The notes below the pieces were generated by a model. It was not told the DNA's origin and ran no database searches. It saw only the letters and a list, made by a program, of their open reading frames with translations. Of a stretch of 64,000 nucleotides of DNA, positions 10,660 to 22,690 are shown piece by piece. Origin of the DNA: Fasciola hepatica. Taxonomy: Eukaryota > Platyhelminthes > Trematoda > Plagiorchiida > Fasciolidae. The stretch lies in the NCBI GenBank assembly GCA_948099385.1, contig CANUEZ040000165.1, forward strand, positions 12,501-76,500, read 5' to 3'. A program made the position numbers and the translations under genes. The first letter of the stretch is position 1. Each line of letters begins with the position of its first letter.

Positions 10660-11308
10660 ACCTACACAGGTCTATGTCAGATGACCTTTTTTCAAGGCCT
10701 CCTGCGTTGGTATGACGGCCTCGTAATGTCAAGGTCAGGTGTTTGGCACTTCACGATGCTCCCTCATTCTTGAAAGTCAACATATAAATAAACAGTAATA
10801 GCGCCTACTGACAAGGACTGGGAAACAGATGGTCCACCACTGATGGTTGTCCTGCTACAAAACGACAGAAAATGACCACAATGATGGCTCACTCCACGGA
10901 CAATTAAGGACTATCGTATTCTCCCTGCTTACGGACAGCATTTTGCTTTACATGTTTATTGAGAAGATGGCTTCAAAATAAATTAGTAACGAAAACCAAC
11001 TCACTATGTGCTGCACCTCGTGATGATTTCAGTGGTGTGTCATCTGAAAAGTGACCCGATTTTTTCCTTCATCTGAGCCCTCCAAATATCAATGTCTATG
11101 GAATCTATGATTAGTTTTTCCCTCATCCTGTTGATCGGATGAGCAGCTATTAAAGGGACTTGTGAAAGATTTGGTTCATTTATTGTCGCCTAAGTATTTC
11201 TTCGCATAATGAAGTCCATCCATAAAAGCAAAGTAAAGTAAATATTTATTCACTGTTAGTGAAAACGGTGTCGTCAACTAGCAAACGACCTCAGCTTTAC
11301 CAAACTCT
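10660..11308. other. No recognisable gene
   Basis: AT-rich sequence after the telomere-like array. Nothing coding or repetitive was identified. Confidence 0.5.
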
Positions 11309-11500
11309 TTATTATATGATTCATCACGCAGCTTGAACGCTCAACTCACCATTGAAAACCATGGAAGCACTGTTCACCTGTTTCATCCTTATTGGGAATC
11401 ATCAGCAGTGCACATCCACCGAGCCCCCACGGGGACTCGAACCCGGAGTGAACGATTGTAAATCGGACACCTTAACCACAAGGCTATCCGGTCTGGCTCT
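11309..11500 (-). repeat. tRNA-derived SINE, intact head and tail
   Basis: On the minus strand a tRNA-like head carries an A-box-like TAGCCTTGTGGTTAAGG, an anticodon-like loop TTTACAA (UAC if read as tRNA) and a perfect B box GGTTCGAGTCC. It is followed by a tail of about 110 bases ending GATGAATCATATAATA. Pol III promoter boxes plus a non-tRNA tail define a SINE. The same tail recurs at 11740-11875 on the + strand, which sets the 3' boundary. No cloverleaf acceptor pairing is seen, so this is not a functional tRNA. Confidence 0.75.
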
Positions 11501-11676
11501 CAACGGTTTGTTAAACATCTACACTACATGATATAGCACCCTTCCGTCACTGGCTTTGAACGGTAACCACCCGCTTTCCACACAGCGATCGACTCCTATG
11601 ATGGATGACTTTTCTGTGGGGGCCTAAGTACAACGAAGGCATTCCGTTATGAACAACCTACAGAGCTTGGTTACTT

Positions 11677-11900
11677 TTTGCAAGTGAGTAGTAGGAGATT
11701 AGATTTGTATATAATATGATTCATCAAGCAGCTTGAACGAGTCCCCGTGGGGGCTCGGTGGATGTGCACTGCTGATGATTCCCAATAAGGATGAAACAGC
11801 TGAACAGTGATTCCATGGTTTTCAATGGTGAGTTGAGCGTTCAAGCTGCATGATGAATCATATTATATACAAATCATATCACCTACTACTCAACTGCAAA
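11677..11900. repeat. SINE foldback: 63-bp inverted arms around a truncated SINE
   Basis: Arms 11677-11739 and 11838-11900 are inverted copies of each other, about 90% identical. The loop (11740-11837) starts within the B box (GAGTCCCC) of the same SINE family as 11309-11500 and runs through its tail. Each arm contains the SINE tail end plus about 25 bases of apparent flank, so the inverted duplication includes non-SINE sequence. A and B boxes are truncated, so this copy should not be Pol III competent. Confidence 0.85.
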
Positions 11901-14900
11901 CTTTTTATTATAGAGTTCTCTTTCGTAACGTAAAGACTGAAATGGAAAAGATAACAGGATGTGAATTGGCACAATAACCCTGTGAATGATGAACATTGAA
12001 TGAAGATGAATGTGCTCTACATGGTAATACATTCATACAAAACACTTTATTATACCCATAACAGCAAGAAGTTTATTTATTTAAAAAATGATGGGTATTC
12101 TGTGAACAATGACAATATGAACTAAGACAGCCGTCAAACGCGATACTTCACCACTTGATAACACGATCAGTCAGTATTTTTTCACCGGAAAATGTTCTAT
12201 AATTCAGCTTGTTAACCTGCGGATTGTTCCATTTGACAGGCGTTTTAAGTACGCCTTAATTTTACTGCTTCTCTTGACACTACTATAGAAGAGCATCAAT
12301 AAATAAAAGAACGTCCATTTTCTTTGTATTATAGGAAAAGTTACACTTACCTCGACAGAGCGGTGAAGCACAGTGTTGCTTTCATGACCGCACTATCGAA
12401 GCGTGAATTGTTCCTCTGCCAGTGCGTAATCCAAGGGTGAGTCAACCGTACGTGTCACTTGCAAAACAAGTGACTGGTTGTAGCAGATGTCAGCACTTCA
12501 AAGTACTTTTCTCTCACATCGTTCACTGCCATTCAGGTGGCGGAGTGGCGTTTATTGGTGAAATGCTGGCATTTGCCAATATTTGGACGACCTAATTACT
12601 GATTTTTTTCTTAGCAGGATTGGCGGAAAAGCACAAAATTACGATTTTGTCCCGCGGCAAATCTGGGTCGCAAATTCGACATTTTTGGCGTACTTGTTTA
12701 ACTCTCCGTGATGTATTAAACCCCTGCAAGCACTTGCATGCCGTTCAGTATGCATTTCCCACAATTGTAAACGCTTGAATTGCAGTATATTAGTTAGAAG
12801 CATATTTAACTGAACACACCTTCTAGTCAGTTGTGAAAACAGTGCTTGACTGATGCCAATAACTTTTGGTAGAATTCCTGCAATGATTGAATGTAGTCAT
12901 AAATTTCTCATTCAGCATTTCATTATTTAAAAATCGACCTTAATCAAGAGATCAATTAGGACATTTGTCTTATGGATAAATGATAAGAAATCGATGATGC
13001 TATTTCTCGATGATTTCAAACGTGAAATCCTCCCCTATTCGACGGAAATTTATTCCGAATTTTTGCATTTATTCGTGTCATCTGAAACTCATAGCATTTT
13101 CCTTATTCATCAGGCTGACCTTTTTCTTATTTCTGATTACTGAAAGCTGCAGTCATAAGTAAGCTCTTCGGTTGCCCAACATACCCGTACAGTCTACCAA
13201 CGAATAAGTTTAGTGAATTTGTTTCAAAGAACACAGGTCTTCAGTGAAAACGGTGCATACTGAAGCTCTCGATTTCTTCTGAACCACGAGCATAATTCGA
13301 TTGTTTGGTGAAATGATGTAATTACATCTGGGTCTATCTGAAAAGCATGATCCGCATATCTGAGTAACCTCCGCCAGGAATGTTGCTTTTGCCCAAAAGT
13401 ATTGAATATAGTTGAGTGGAATTCTTTCAAAAGCCGTTTCAAACAGCTCAAATTCACGAAGTTCTTGCTCCTTGTTAGTTGATTAAGATCATGTTTCGTC
13501 TTATTTTATTCAGCCAAAATACTTCGAACCGGAACCCTTCGTATCAAAATGGCTTAACTTTGATGAGTCACGAACGGCGAAATAAACCCATTTTACGAGT
13601 AATGGTGTTTGTATAGTAGAGAAACAACAAAAAATCGATAATTATTGCCTAAACGATTTTGTTTCCACATAGTTTCCATGTTATCCGTCTCAGGAGAGAT
13701 AAGAAGTAAGATCAATGGTCATATTGGCTGTATGCTGACTGCGATTACGTCTCGGTATGATTTGGTGATGGGAAAGATGTTTTCAGAAATCTCATCTGCT
13801 ATTTCTGTGCTAACAGAAAAAGGTTGTTCGTGCAGATCATGAGCCCCTCGGTAGCAGTTAGGATTTCTGTTTGTCAAATACTGGATGAGGTTCATTTTCT
13901 GCCCTACCAATACGGAAGTTTGGAGCTGTGTGTATATTGATCTTTTAGTGTATTCTTATGATAGGTTGATCGATTTAGTGAGCAATCCGGGAGTTGCCCC
14001 AGAAACATATTTACGACTTGCAGACCACCGATATATTCTGTTTACAGCGGGAATTTTTGGTACAAATGGGTTTGACTTAATTGGCGCCGAACTTTATACA
14101 AAGACACAGTGACATTGAATGAGCACGATTCCTTGTCTGCATAGTTCCTTTACACCGTCATTTACTTGATTTATCCTTTAAGAACACCAGTCTCCAGTTA
14201 GCCATTGCGTATCGGGTAACGCAAGACTCAATGAAGGTCTCATTGCTGTTTCTTGATTATGACGGTACTTGGCTCCATCAAACAGAAATTGAAAGTTATT
14301 CATTCCCCAGCAGGTAATTCCTTCGAATTCACCTGCGCGCTACCTAACGAATCTTCTCAATTCGTCTATATAACTAAAAAGCACACCGTAATTTTTACTT
14401 AAGACTGCATTCATGGACAGAATAGATACATTTAGCGCGGAAATCCAATGGTCGGATACAGTGGAGGGTTAAATTAAATTTACATGCACATAATAGTATT
14501 ATACACGTGAAAACTTGCAATCTCCATTCCGTTAGGTTCGATGATCTCAGTTGAACACCTTGTCCTGGCATCATCTCGAGAACTATTCATGTCTAGAAAT
14601 GCGTGCGGGTGTATGACTATCTCATATATTTTATGTAGACCAGTGTGGAGGGTAACAAGTGATCGGATTCTATCAAACAAATAGCAGCTAAATAATTCTT
14701 CGTTCAAATAGTTCGGATATTTTAAACAGCTATACACAAGTTGTTCTAATCTCCGTCACTGTGTGTTCTCTAGAGTGATGTCATTTCTTACGACGGAGAC
14801 ACCTACCTGAGAATGAAGGTGAACTGGACAAACAGATTCATCAACAAAATCTATCAGTAAATTCCCAAGTAGAGGGCAGTAACAATCTCGGTGTTTTTCC

Positions 14901-16890
14901 GCCATGGTCCTTAAAACGAATTTCACCGTAAAAAACATAAATGGATCTCATATTTTGTCTTTCAAAAGTGGGGTCAGGTGGCAATGCCTAGAGACCAAAT
15001 TTCAAACCGTTTTATGACCGGAAAAGTTGCACGTTACGCAATGTCTAAACAGCTAGTCCGTATTTCCACTCTGTCAGTGGTGCAATAGATCCAACTTTTT
15101 GATTGTCCGACGGAAATGGTATTGATGAAGTAAATTAGTAACCGCGTGCAAATAAGGCTGCCGGAAAACAATCCGGACCACTAGCTTCATAGCCTTTAGA
15201 CTAGATTGACTTCCGATAGATTTCCGAGGGATTAACTACTGGCTAGTATCTATTTTTCGACAATCTCGGTTTCACGGTGAATTCTACTGACGAGAACTAA
15301 ACCAGCATGTAAAAAACAAAGGTCCGGACAATCAGGCAGGACGTTCTCAGCTTAGATGGATTTTTCGATAATAAGCTTATTAACAAGCATATGAATGGTC
15401 CGGTAAAGAATATAGCTTACATGGACTTGGACAAATCTTCGAAGTTTTTCACAACTTAAAAAACGCACCGTAAATTTGTTTAATGCCGCATGTCATTCAT
15501 TTCCTCCTTGTCTCTTTTCTAGTTCACAAAATGAAAGATTTCTCCCGTTTTTTGAAGGGCGAATCTAGATTAGTCTTGGCCGAGTGGTATTTCAAGCCTA
15601 TATTCAATCAGTTCCATCCCTGACAATCAATGTCTTTTGCGTGACTTAATTTGTGCTACCACCTCTTCAATACGTCGCTGGTTGCTGGTGATTTCGAAAA
15701 CGCTATCACATCTAGTTTCACTATTATATTTGTGTACATATCAGAGACTTAGAAATATCGTTGAGCATTCTGCTAGAAATTAATAATCGGCAACAATGTT
15801 TTTCTCTGCGAGATGTTACACTACTCAGAGTTCTCCAATAACTGTGACTGAAATCCTGATTTATCAGCCTCAAAAAAGACCCCGAAGCTTTCGAAGAGTT
15901 ATTGCATGCGAGCTCTCAATGGCAAACAGCATACGTTGAATAGTAAGTAGTACTGAACAGATAGTGGATTCATGGTTAGTTTCGGGTTTAAGATGATTCT
16001 GTACAATCTACTTTATTGACAGTCAGGCTTCGGTGCATCTTTCAATGAAAAATAATAACTAATAGTAATGAAATTCCTTTCGCTTTTCTTCGAATATATC
16101 AACTACACATATATATTTTGCTTCTCTTACGTATGGTTCTTTTGTTTATTTATTTACTATACAACACGAAGTGTTACCTTTTACCGGATCCCGCTGAACC
16201 GTCAAATTCTGCAATCTCGAGTCATTAACAGGAGACAGCATTCTCACATCTGTTATGACCGGTCAGAGGTGTTCTGTTCGCAACATTGTCAGCTATACCG
16301 AAACTGAGCTGTCATATAAAGAGAGGAACAAATTACACGGCATCATCACGTTAATGCTTGTCCAATCCACTTTATTTAGTTAGATGAAATACCCAGGTAG
16401 CTTATTTACCCATGGGAGTTTGAATTTCTATGTATGCTACTCTAAACGATAGTAGTAGTTAAGTAATGTCACCCGGAAAAAATACATCTGCGAATAACGG
16501 TAAACTATACGGATATCTGAAGTTATAGCTTCAAAAGTGCCAAGTTTTATTACAGAGTGATCGTTTAAAGCTACTTTAGTAATCCTGTCGCACTTTCAAT
16601 GTAGTATCAATCAACATAGGCTCACCTATTATGAATAGACTAGTCATGCTACCCAATTTTACAGCGCCTTGCATGAAATACCCGGGTAAAATTACAATGA
16701 CAACATTTTTAACATTTTTGATTGTCATAAATATCTGAACAGTAGACACACAAGTCTTGCGAGATGCTCATGGCCTCACTATAGAATGGAAGGGGAAAAA
16801 ATAAACTGAGCACACCAAAGTGGAATAACGCATGAGCAAAAGCGATACGGTTTCTTATAACGTACAAAAAGATTTGCAGTAAAAAGGGTA
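11901..16890. other. No recognisable gene
   Basis: About 5 kb of AT-rich sequence with short frames only (for example 13224-13457, 13885-14112, 14480-14737, 16068-16307). I saw no conserved domain, RNA gene or paired repeat. It could be intron, intergenic or very old repeat. Confidence 0.5.
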
Positions 16891-16943
16891 AACCTAATAA
16901 TCAGAAGATATACAATAAATGAGGTACTTGGGGGAGGGGACAT

Positions 16944-17336
16944 TCAAGTGAGATTCAGTATATTGACCTTGCTTTTGAAGATTGAAAGGTTGTAAATGGT
17001 GGGAAATACGCAAAGGCGAATAGTGTTCCGAAGTTTTGCAGTTGAGGAGAAAGGGAAACGAAAATAACGAAGTACAACATCTGGGGACGGGGACCTGTTG
17101 TGGGTGACTGGCGGCCTGCATAAGGGACGAATCACAGGGTGACATAGGAGGGGAAACTGCCAAAGCGACTTCTGGTGAACAAAAACCAAAATAATAAAGG
17201 TAGAAAAGAGATAGTGAAGCAAATTCTGGGTGATGGGAAGATTGCAGGTTGGACAGGGATCATTGGTTAGCCGAAGAGCCTTTCTTTGGGCGACTCCACT
17301 GATTCTAGTGAGAAAAAGTTTTTGCATCTGAGTCAT
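16944..17336 (-). pseudogene. LINE ORF2 C-terminal fragment
   Basis: ISGVAQRKALRLTNDP near the start and TIYNLSIFKSKVNILNL at the end match the conserved C-terminus of jockey-type ORF2 (VAQRKAIRL and YNL-x-FKS-x-VN). The middle is off-register by a frameshift. Confidence 0.7.
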
Positions 17337-17849
17337 TTCAGTTCATTGGCACAGAGCGCATAGTTTGTATAGGAAGAAATAGTATATGTCACCAGCTGTT
17401 ACAGCACGAAGCAACTAGTTCACGCTTACATTAAGTAGGAGATCTTCTGATTGCCTGATTGGTGATATGCCCAGCTACCACTTGACGGGAATCCGTTCGA
17501 GTTTTATTGATTAGCTGCCTTGTCGCTTGCGGATCCGCTGGCTTAAGCACTGACCTAGATTTTGGATAGGTGCTGACAAGCTGATTGCTAACGGTGATTG
17601 GCTATCGACCACGAGTCAGCACACCCTCACACAAAGCTCCATCCCATACGTGACTTCAGTATCCAAGGTTCGGGTGGCCGTGAGCTTTTTGCAAAAGAAG
17701 GTGGGCGGATTTAAAAAGTCGTCTCGCACGAAATAGGAAACCAACTTTGCACGAGTCGCTGGAGGCTAGAGTGGACACAAAACAGGACCAACAAAGAAAA
17801 GAGTTGATGGAATGTGATCCTATGGAACGAAGGGGATTGGGGCCAAAAT

Positions 17850-18155
17850 TTAGATAAGGATAGTAGGAAAGATGTTTGAATGAAGCAGAAAGGAGAGAAG
17901 GTTTGAAGCATTTAAATAGACGTGGTTAGTGAAACCCCAAGTAGAAATTTGTTTTAGATCAGAAATAAGTGAAGCATTGTTGGGAGAACGATCGTGGTCG
18001 AAGTTGGTGTTAGCCGGGTTAGTTATAAGATAAGAAAGGGAGTAATGGATAGTAGCGTCACCGGTAAAACAGTGGATTGGGTTGAGAGCTGAAGATAGAT
18101 CGTTGATAAACGGATGAAATAAGATGGGTGCAGGTATGGGACTTTGGGAGAACAC
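17850..18155 (-). pseudogene. LINE RT motif C and thumb fragment
   Basis: FINDLSS and HCFTGDATIHYS match the FINDL and FADDATLH motifs; FADD reads FTGD, a second loss of an active-site Asp. DLKQISTWGFTNHVYLNAS follows, as in the W-x-NHV-x-FNASKT thumb region. Confidence 0.75.
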
Positions 18156-18161
18156 CAGAAT

Positions 18162-18347
18162 TCACAGGGAACGGCTGAGATAGAGCCCTATCGACTCGAA
18201 TGGGTATGTTTCGCTTGCTAAGGAAACATGACGTCGACAGTGCGACAGCCAGCTGGAACCTGAACGAAATAATTTCGAAGGCAGACCTTCATGACAAACT
18301 CGGTCGAAGGCTCTTGAAATGTTCAATGAGACCGAATGTGTTTCCAC
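18162..18347 (-). pseudogene. LINE RT motif A fragment, catalytic Asp lost
   Basis: LNISRAFDRVCHEGLPSKLF corresponds to motif A, normally LDISRAFDRVWH. The first, catalytic Asp is Asn (codon 18323-18321). The RT cannot be active in this copy. Confidence 0.75.
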
Positions 18348-18613
18348 GTAGTTATCGAGTATGGCCGACCAGGAAATTGAAAAGACGGCTAGTGGATGGC
18401 TCTTAGAAATGCGCGGGTGGAATCGTCATTAATGGTCACTCAGCAGACGTTCATGGTAAAGCAGCGGATGAGCTTGGTCTGAGATACTGGTTTCAAAACG
18501 TTTTGGATCCACAGAAGCAAGACCGATGTGACGATAGTTTTTAGGGTCATAGGGGTCCCCATGTTTCGAGATAGAAAACACAATGGCATTCTTTCACGAG
18601 GAGGGAAATTTTT

Positions 18614-18892
18614 TCAGTTAAGGGGTGAAATGAAAAGACTACGTAAAGTGGGGAGTAACTCTTCGGCCCATATTTCTAGGACGATAGATAGAGTACCTTC
18701 CAAACCGGATGGATCGGTAACATCTGAATTGTGCATAAACTGAAGAACCTTTCTCAAAGTTATTACAGAAAGAAAAATGTGGCTCGGATCGTGACAGAAA
18801 GGGAGATAAGATGTAGGGCTGACAGATATAGCGGAATTTGAAGTAAAAGGAGAAGCAAAAAACTCGGTTTTATCCCGTGCGTCGTAGATCAC
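18614..18892 (-). pseudogene. LINE pre-RT segment
   Basis: Reads as the segment before RT: KTEFFASPFTSNSAIS near the start, then SDVTDPSGLEG in the place of the SGPDGIP motif. Usual for jockey/CR1-type ORF2, here with GPD changed to SGL. Confidence 0.6.
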
Positions 18893-19536
18893 AGAATCAG
18901 AGGAGTTGCAAATGGAAGTAAAGTTAGAAGGGCATAAATTATGAGAAAATGACTTTGCAAGAAATCAAAAAGATCGACTTCCAGTAGCGGATGAAGCTGG
19001 TTGCTCAGCCATATGGCATATGAAGTTTTATTTAGTTTTCTGCATGGTGAGCAAGCATTTATTCCTACATTGCAGAAAACGACATCGAGATGTTTGGTTG
19101 GATGCCCGGCATCACCAGCGTGGTTCCGAGTTTTTCAAAAGAAAAACACGGTTGCAAATGTGGTTAGACCACTCAGGAATCGTACGTTGCAGGACTTAGC
19201 GAAGCGAGGGACGTAAAGATACATACCATGAAGGACCCGATTAGTAAGATTAGAAGCACTCACGGAAAAATCAGAGGCAAAACAGCAATCTTTCCGAAAA
19301 TGGCGAAGACCATCCTAGTTAGCTGGAGCGTAAAGCCTTGAGGTGCGGCTATATTTTGATTTCGGAATGGGGTGAGAAAAATGGGTGGAAAATGAGATCA
19401 GACAATGATCTGATGACCCAAGGAGAGAAAGGTTAGAGATATTTATTATTTCGTTATTATTTACTCTAATATTTTGTTCACTTTGCTTTTGTTATGTAAT
19501 AATAGTACAATATTTCAGGGGGAAGCGGCGGCGTTT

Positions 19537-19842
19537 TTATGGCCGCCAAATGGAGTGACCGGGGAGGCGCGGAGACTCGAGCTCGGGACTGGTGGTTTCA
19601 AAGCCCACTGTGATGACAGTTTGACCACCACCGGTCAGGATCAAAAGTGTGAGTACGGTCGCAAATACGGTCGCGAATGCGTTTAGGAAGGTCCACCAGT
19701 TGACGCAGGTGTTGACAGCAGCAAAAGCTTTGGCTTCATATGCTATAGTAGAAGGATTCGGTGAGTAAAGTAAGCAATCCTCGATTTGGACATTAAAATC
19801 ACGAAGAATGGTAATGTGGCAGCTGGAGTCTGCTGAAGTCAA
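19537..19842 (-). pseudogene. LINE endonuclease fragment
   Basis: Contains ITILRDFNVQIEDCLLYSPN, matching the DFNV-H-x-WL-x-S-N region of jockey-type endonucleases; the usual Gly before DFN is Arg. The second half has no clear motif. Confidence 0.6.
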
Positions 19843-20122
19843 TGTCCTACAGTTTGAAGATAATAACTCAGAAATCGGAAGGTCATTGCTGCTGGAGGGG
19901 ATAGTGAACAGTGTAAAAATAAAGGTTAGTGATCGGGAACCAAATTTCCGTCCGTATGAATTGAAATACCTAGCTGGAAATATCTAGATTATATAGTCAG
20001 TAAAAGCCGGCAGATTGAAAGGTGTAAGCGTAGACATCAGCTTTGGAAACTAAGCAGGAACAAAGTAAGTATTCGAGGAAACAAAGATGACTCATTTCTG
20101 AAAACGGAGGAATTTGAGTTTT

Positions 20123-20594
20123 CAGCTGTAATCTCACTTGAATCGAATGGAACGTCCGTGGACGGGGAGTCCATTTTTAGAATCACACGGCCATTCTTCC
20201 AAAGTTTATTCGTTGGTTAACAAGGCTAACCGTCAGAACGAGGACACATGGTCCCAAGTATGGATTTTCGATATGAGCAGTACGGCATTGTATCTGGATG
20301 ACAGGAAAAAATTTCCCCGGAAGCACACGATCGGTTTCGCAGTTATTGCCGCTCATCAGAAGAATGACCGTGTGATTCTTAAAATGGACTCCCCGTCCAT
20401 GCGTGCTCCATTCGATTCAAATGAGATTACAGCTGTAAACCAACTGTGGAGTGCTCAAGTATAAGGGTGACTGTGCGGAAGAGTACCGTATATGCATACC
20501 TGGTGAGCGGCACTACCGCGAAACCGGTCGTGTGCTTTCGGGGAAATTTTGTCCTGTCATCCAGATACAATGCCTTGCTATTCATATCGGAAAT
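20123..20594. repeat. Two interleaved inverted repeats (b'-A-B-a')
   Basis: Four blocks: b' 20123-20199, A 20264-20355, B 20359-20435, a' 20504-20594. B is the reverse complement of b' with about 8 mismatches in 77. A is the reverse complement of a' with about 10 in 91. A and B are adjacent, so the pairs cross rather than nest. A 108-residue frame (20138-20464) covers part of it but crosses block boundaries and shows no domain. Likely a palindromic or rearranged transposon end; the family is not recognised. Confidence 0.88.
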
Positions 20595-20599
20595 TTGAG

Positions 20600-22208
20600 T
20601 TTTAGTCAGAAATAAGGCACTGAATGAGGAAGGCTATGGAAATAAGTGCACTGAGTCAACAGTCCGGTTCAGACGACAAATGTTAGTGAAGCCAGTGAGC
20701 TAGTTTTGTGAGCAAGTGTATGCACTTGAAGGAAAACGGTTATTCATGTTACCTGTGAAATTCACAAGAGATGAGATAATTAGTAACCTAACCCTGAGAC
20801 TTTGAGCAGAGAACCACACAAAGACTCGATAGGTTGGGCACGATAGTGAACCGGGCGACAGTGAAGCAGTCTATCACCTTGAATACTTGAGGGAAACTCA
20901 CATCTAAGAATGGATGTGTGCGTCTGTGTAGCTGTACTTGACAAGGTCGGACCACAGATAACGGTCATGTAATTTATTCAAACTCTAAGCGAATTCTCGA
21001 GCAACGTTCAACGGCAATTTCATTTTTTCCTAATAAGCGCGATGAAACCGCTACTGAGCGCCTCGGTGGTTTCCAGTAGAGAGCTAAGCATCCATAAGTC
21101 ATGGTAAATCACAGAATATTTGTGAATGCATGGGATTGGAAAAAGGCGTAAATAAATACTTCAGCCGGAAAACTTCGTTGATAAGTAATATTATGGCTAT
21201 TCTAAAAATAGGAAGCACCGAACTGCTCTTACGGAAAACCAGCATAATAATTCTGCCATCGGGGTTGCAGTTTTATATGAATAAACTATGTTGGTTAAAT
21301 TGTCGAACCACTATCACTGAGACGTTATGCTTTTTACTTGTGTCGGTTTATTCCTGAAGAGGAATACTGGGAATACTATCATTATGCGATAGGTTAACGT
21401 GATACTAGGATGATAGCCATGTACGAAAGGAGCTTGGGTAACGAACAGGTGGTCAGTGTGCATAGTTATTTCATGTGATCTCTGAGGCGATGAATGGAAA
21501 AGGAAAGTCACATTAATAAAACTGAAAGTATTTTCTACGGAGAAGAATTGTTGTGCCTCACAAAGATCCCATCTGGAAGAAGATCGAAGGCCAAGGGGAA
21601 CGAGTGGAAAGTTATCACTCCAACAAGTGGGATCAGGTTGGGCATAAGGGCTGCTCTGGGCTGACAATGTAGATGCTCTATTACGACCTAAGGCGAAAAG
21701 TGGTATGAGGCTCGTGAGGTGTGTTTGCAGCCTAGTAGTTTTTATGAGTTCACAAGATACCGTCGAATGTGACTCAAAACCATGTTATGAGGTGACGGTG
21801 CACCAAAAATAATAATCCATTTTTGTTGCAGTGTTTTGTAGTGGTTTGTGCTCATATATCCATAAATGGCACTGCCAGTGGTCAGTTGGTTCACTGACCA
21901 ACAGTTTTCAATATGGTGGCAGTAAGCCTATAAGGTCAGAGTGAGTGGGTAAGAATTCAACATCATAGAAGGAAAGCTTGCATGTGATGGTGAACTTTAT
22001 TTTTCCAACACTGTGAACACTGTTTGGCCCTTAGTTCATTGTTGGCTGGTAAACCGATGACACACGCGAGAGTTTTTCATATTAGGCAAGTGTAAGCACT
22101 AGAGAAAGACAACAGAACACCGTAGAAATAAATACCTCCTCCAAACAGTACAAAATTCCTAACCATAAAACCCACGTTTCTGATTTGTCAGGCTTCGTGT
22201 ATACCTCG
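20600..22208. other. No recognisable gene
   Basis: Contains a 117-residue minus-strand frame (21314-21667) without a recognisable domain. No RNA gene or repeat pairing was seen. Confidence 0.5.
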
Positions 22209-22209
22209 A

Positions 22210-22690
22210 AACTACTCGCGAGTAGTGCTTGGGGCTGATAGTATATTGCTTGGGTGGCGGTTCTTTGGACTCCATCTTTCATGCACAAACCCCGGGTCAT
22301 CCGATTAGTCCTGCACTTGGAAGCACCAGAAGATGGTCTATGCTGAAGAGATTGTCTGACTTGGTGGGAACTATTCGTTTTAGAGCTAACGAGACAGTGA
22401 CTGTGTCTCCCTTCAAAGCTATCGGACATTGCTGGATGCCATAAAGGACGACACCTGAATAAACTTAACTCGGTGATTCGGATCAGCCCGGACGGGGGGC
22501 GGGTGGTGCAGTGGCAACACACATGCCTTCGAGGAGATAAAGTCCCGGATTCAAACCTTGAGTGAGATAGAGGATACACATCACTGATGAGCTCTAATAA
22601 GAGCGGAACTCGGCCAAGAAGCTTCCGAGTGTAGGACTAATCGGATGACCCGGGGTTTGTGCGTGAAAGGAGGCATACAAAGAACAGTCA
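22210..22690 (+). repeat. tRNA-headed element with inverted tail, diverged copy
   Basis: Left arm 22261-22325 and right arm 22620-22684 are inverted relatives carrying GTTTGTGCGTG-type sequence. Between them a tRNA-like head at 22495-22570 has A box GGTGCAGTGGC and B-box-like GATTCAAACC. The same head and arms occur at 41937-42246. About 170 bases between left arm and head are not shared with that copy, so this one is interrupted. Similarity on the left continues to about 22212, where a perfect palindrome ACTACTCGCGAGTAGT sits. A related motif lies just beyond the right end of the other copy. Confidence 0.75.

Larger units (their letters stand above)
16944..19842 (-). mobile_element. Jockey-like LINE ruin
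   Basis: Reading leftwards on the minus strand, pieces appear in the right order for one LINE: endonuclease (19842-19537), pre-RT region (18892-18614), RT motif A (18347-18162), RT motif C and thumb (18155-17850), and C-terminal domain (17336-16944). They lie in at least three frames, so many indels have accumulated. Spacing of about 2.9 kb fits a single element. Clade name is a motif-level judgement. Confidence 0.8.

Noticed and set aside
10093..10732. Arg/Val-rich frames on the minus strand and Leu/Thr-rich frame on the plus strand
   Set aside because: They are translations of the TTAGGG/CCCTAA repeat, which lacks stops in several frames; no independent coding evidence.
20138..20464. 108-residue plus frame
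   Set aside because: Crosses the boundaries of the interleaved inverted repeats and has no motif.
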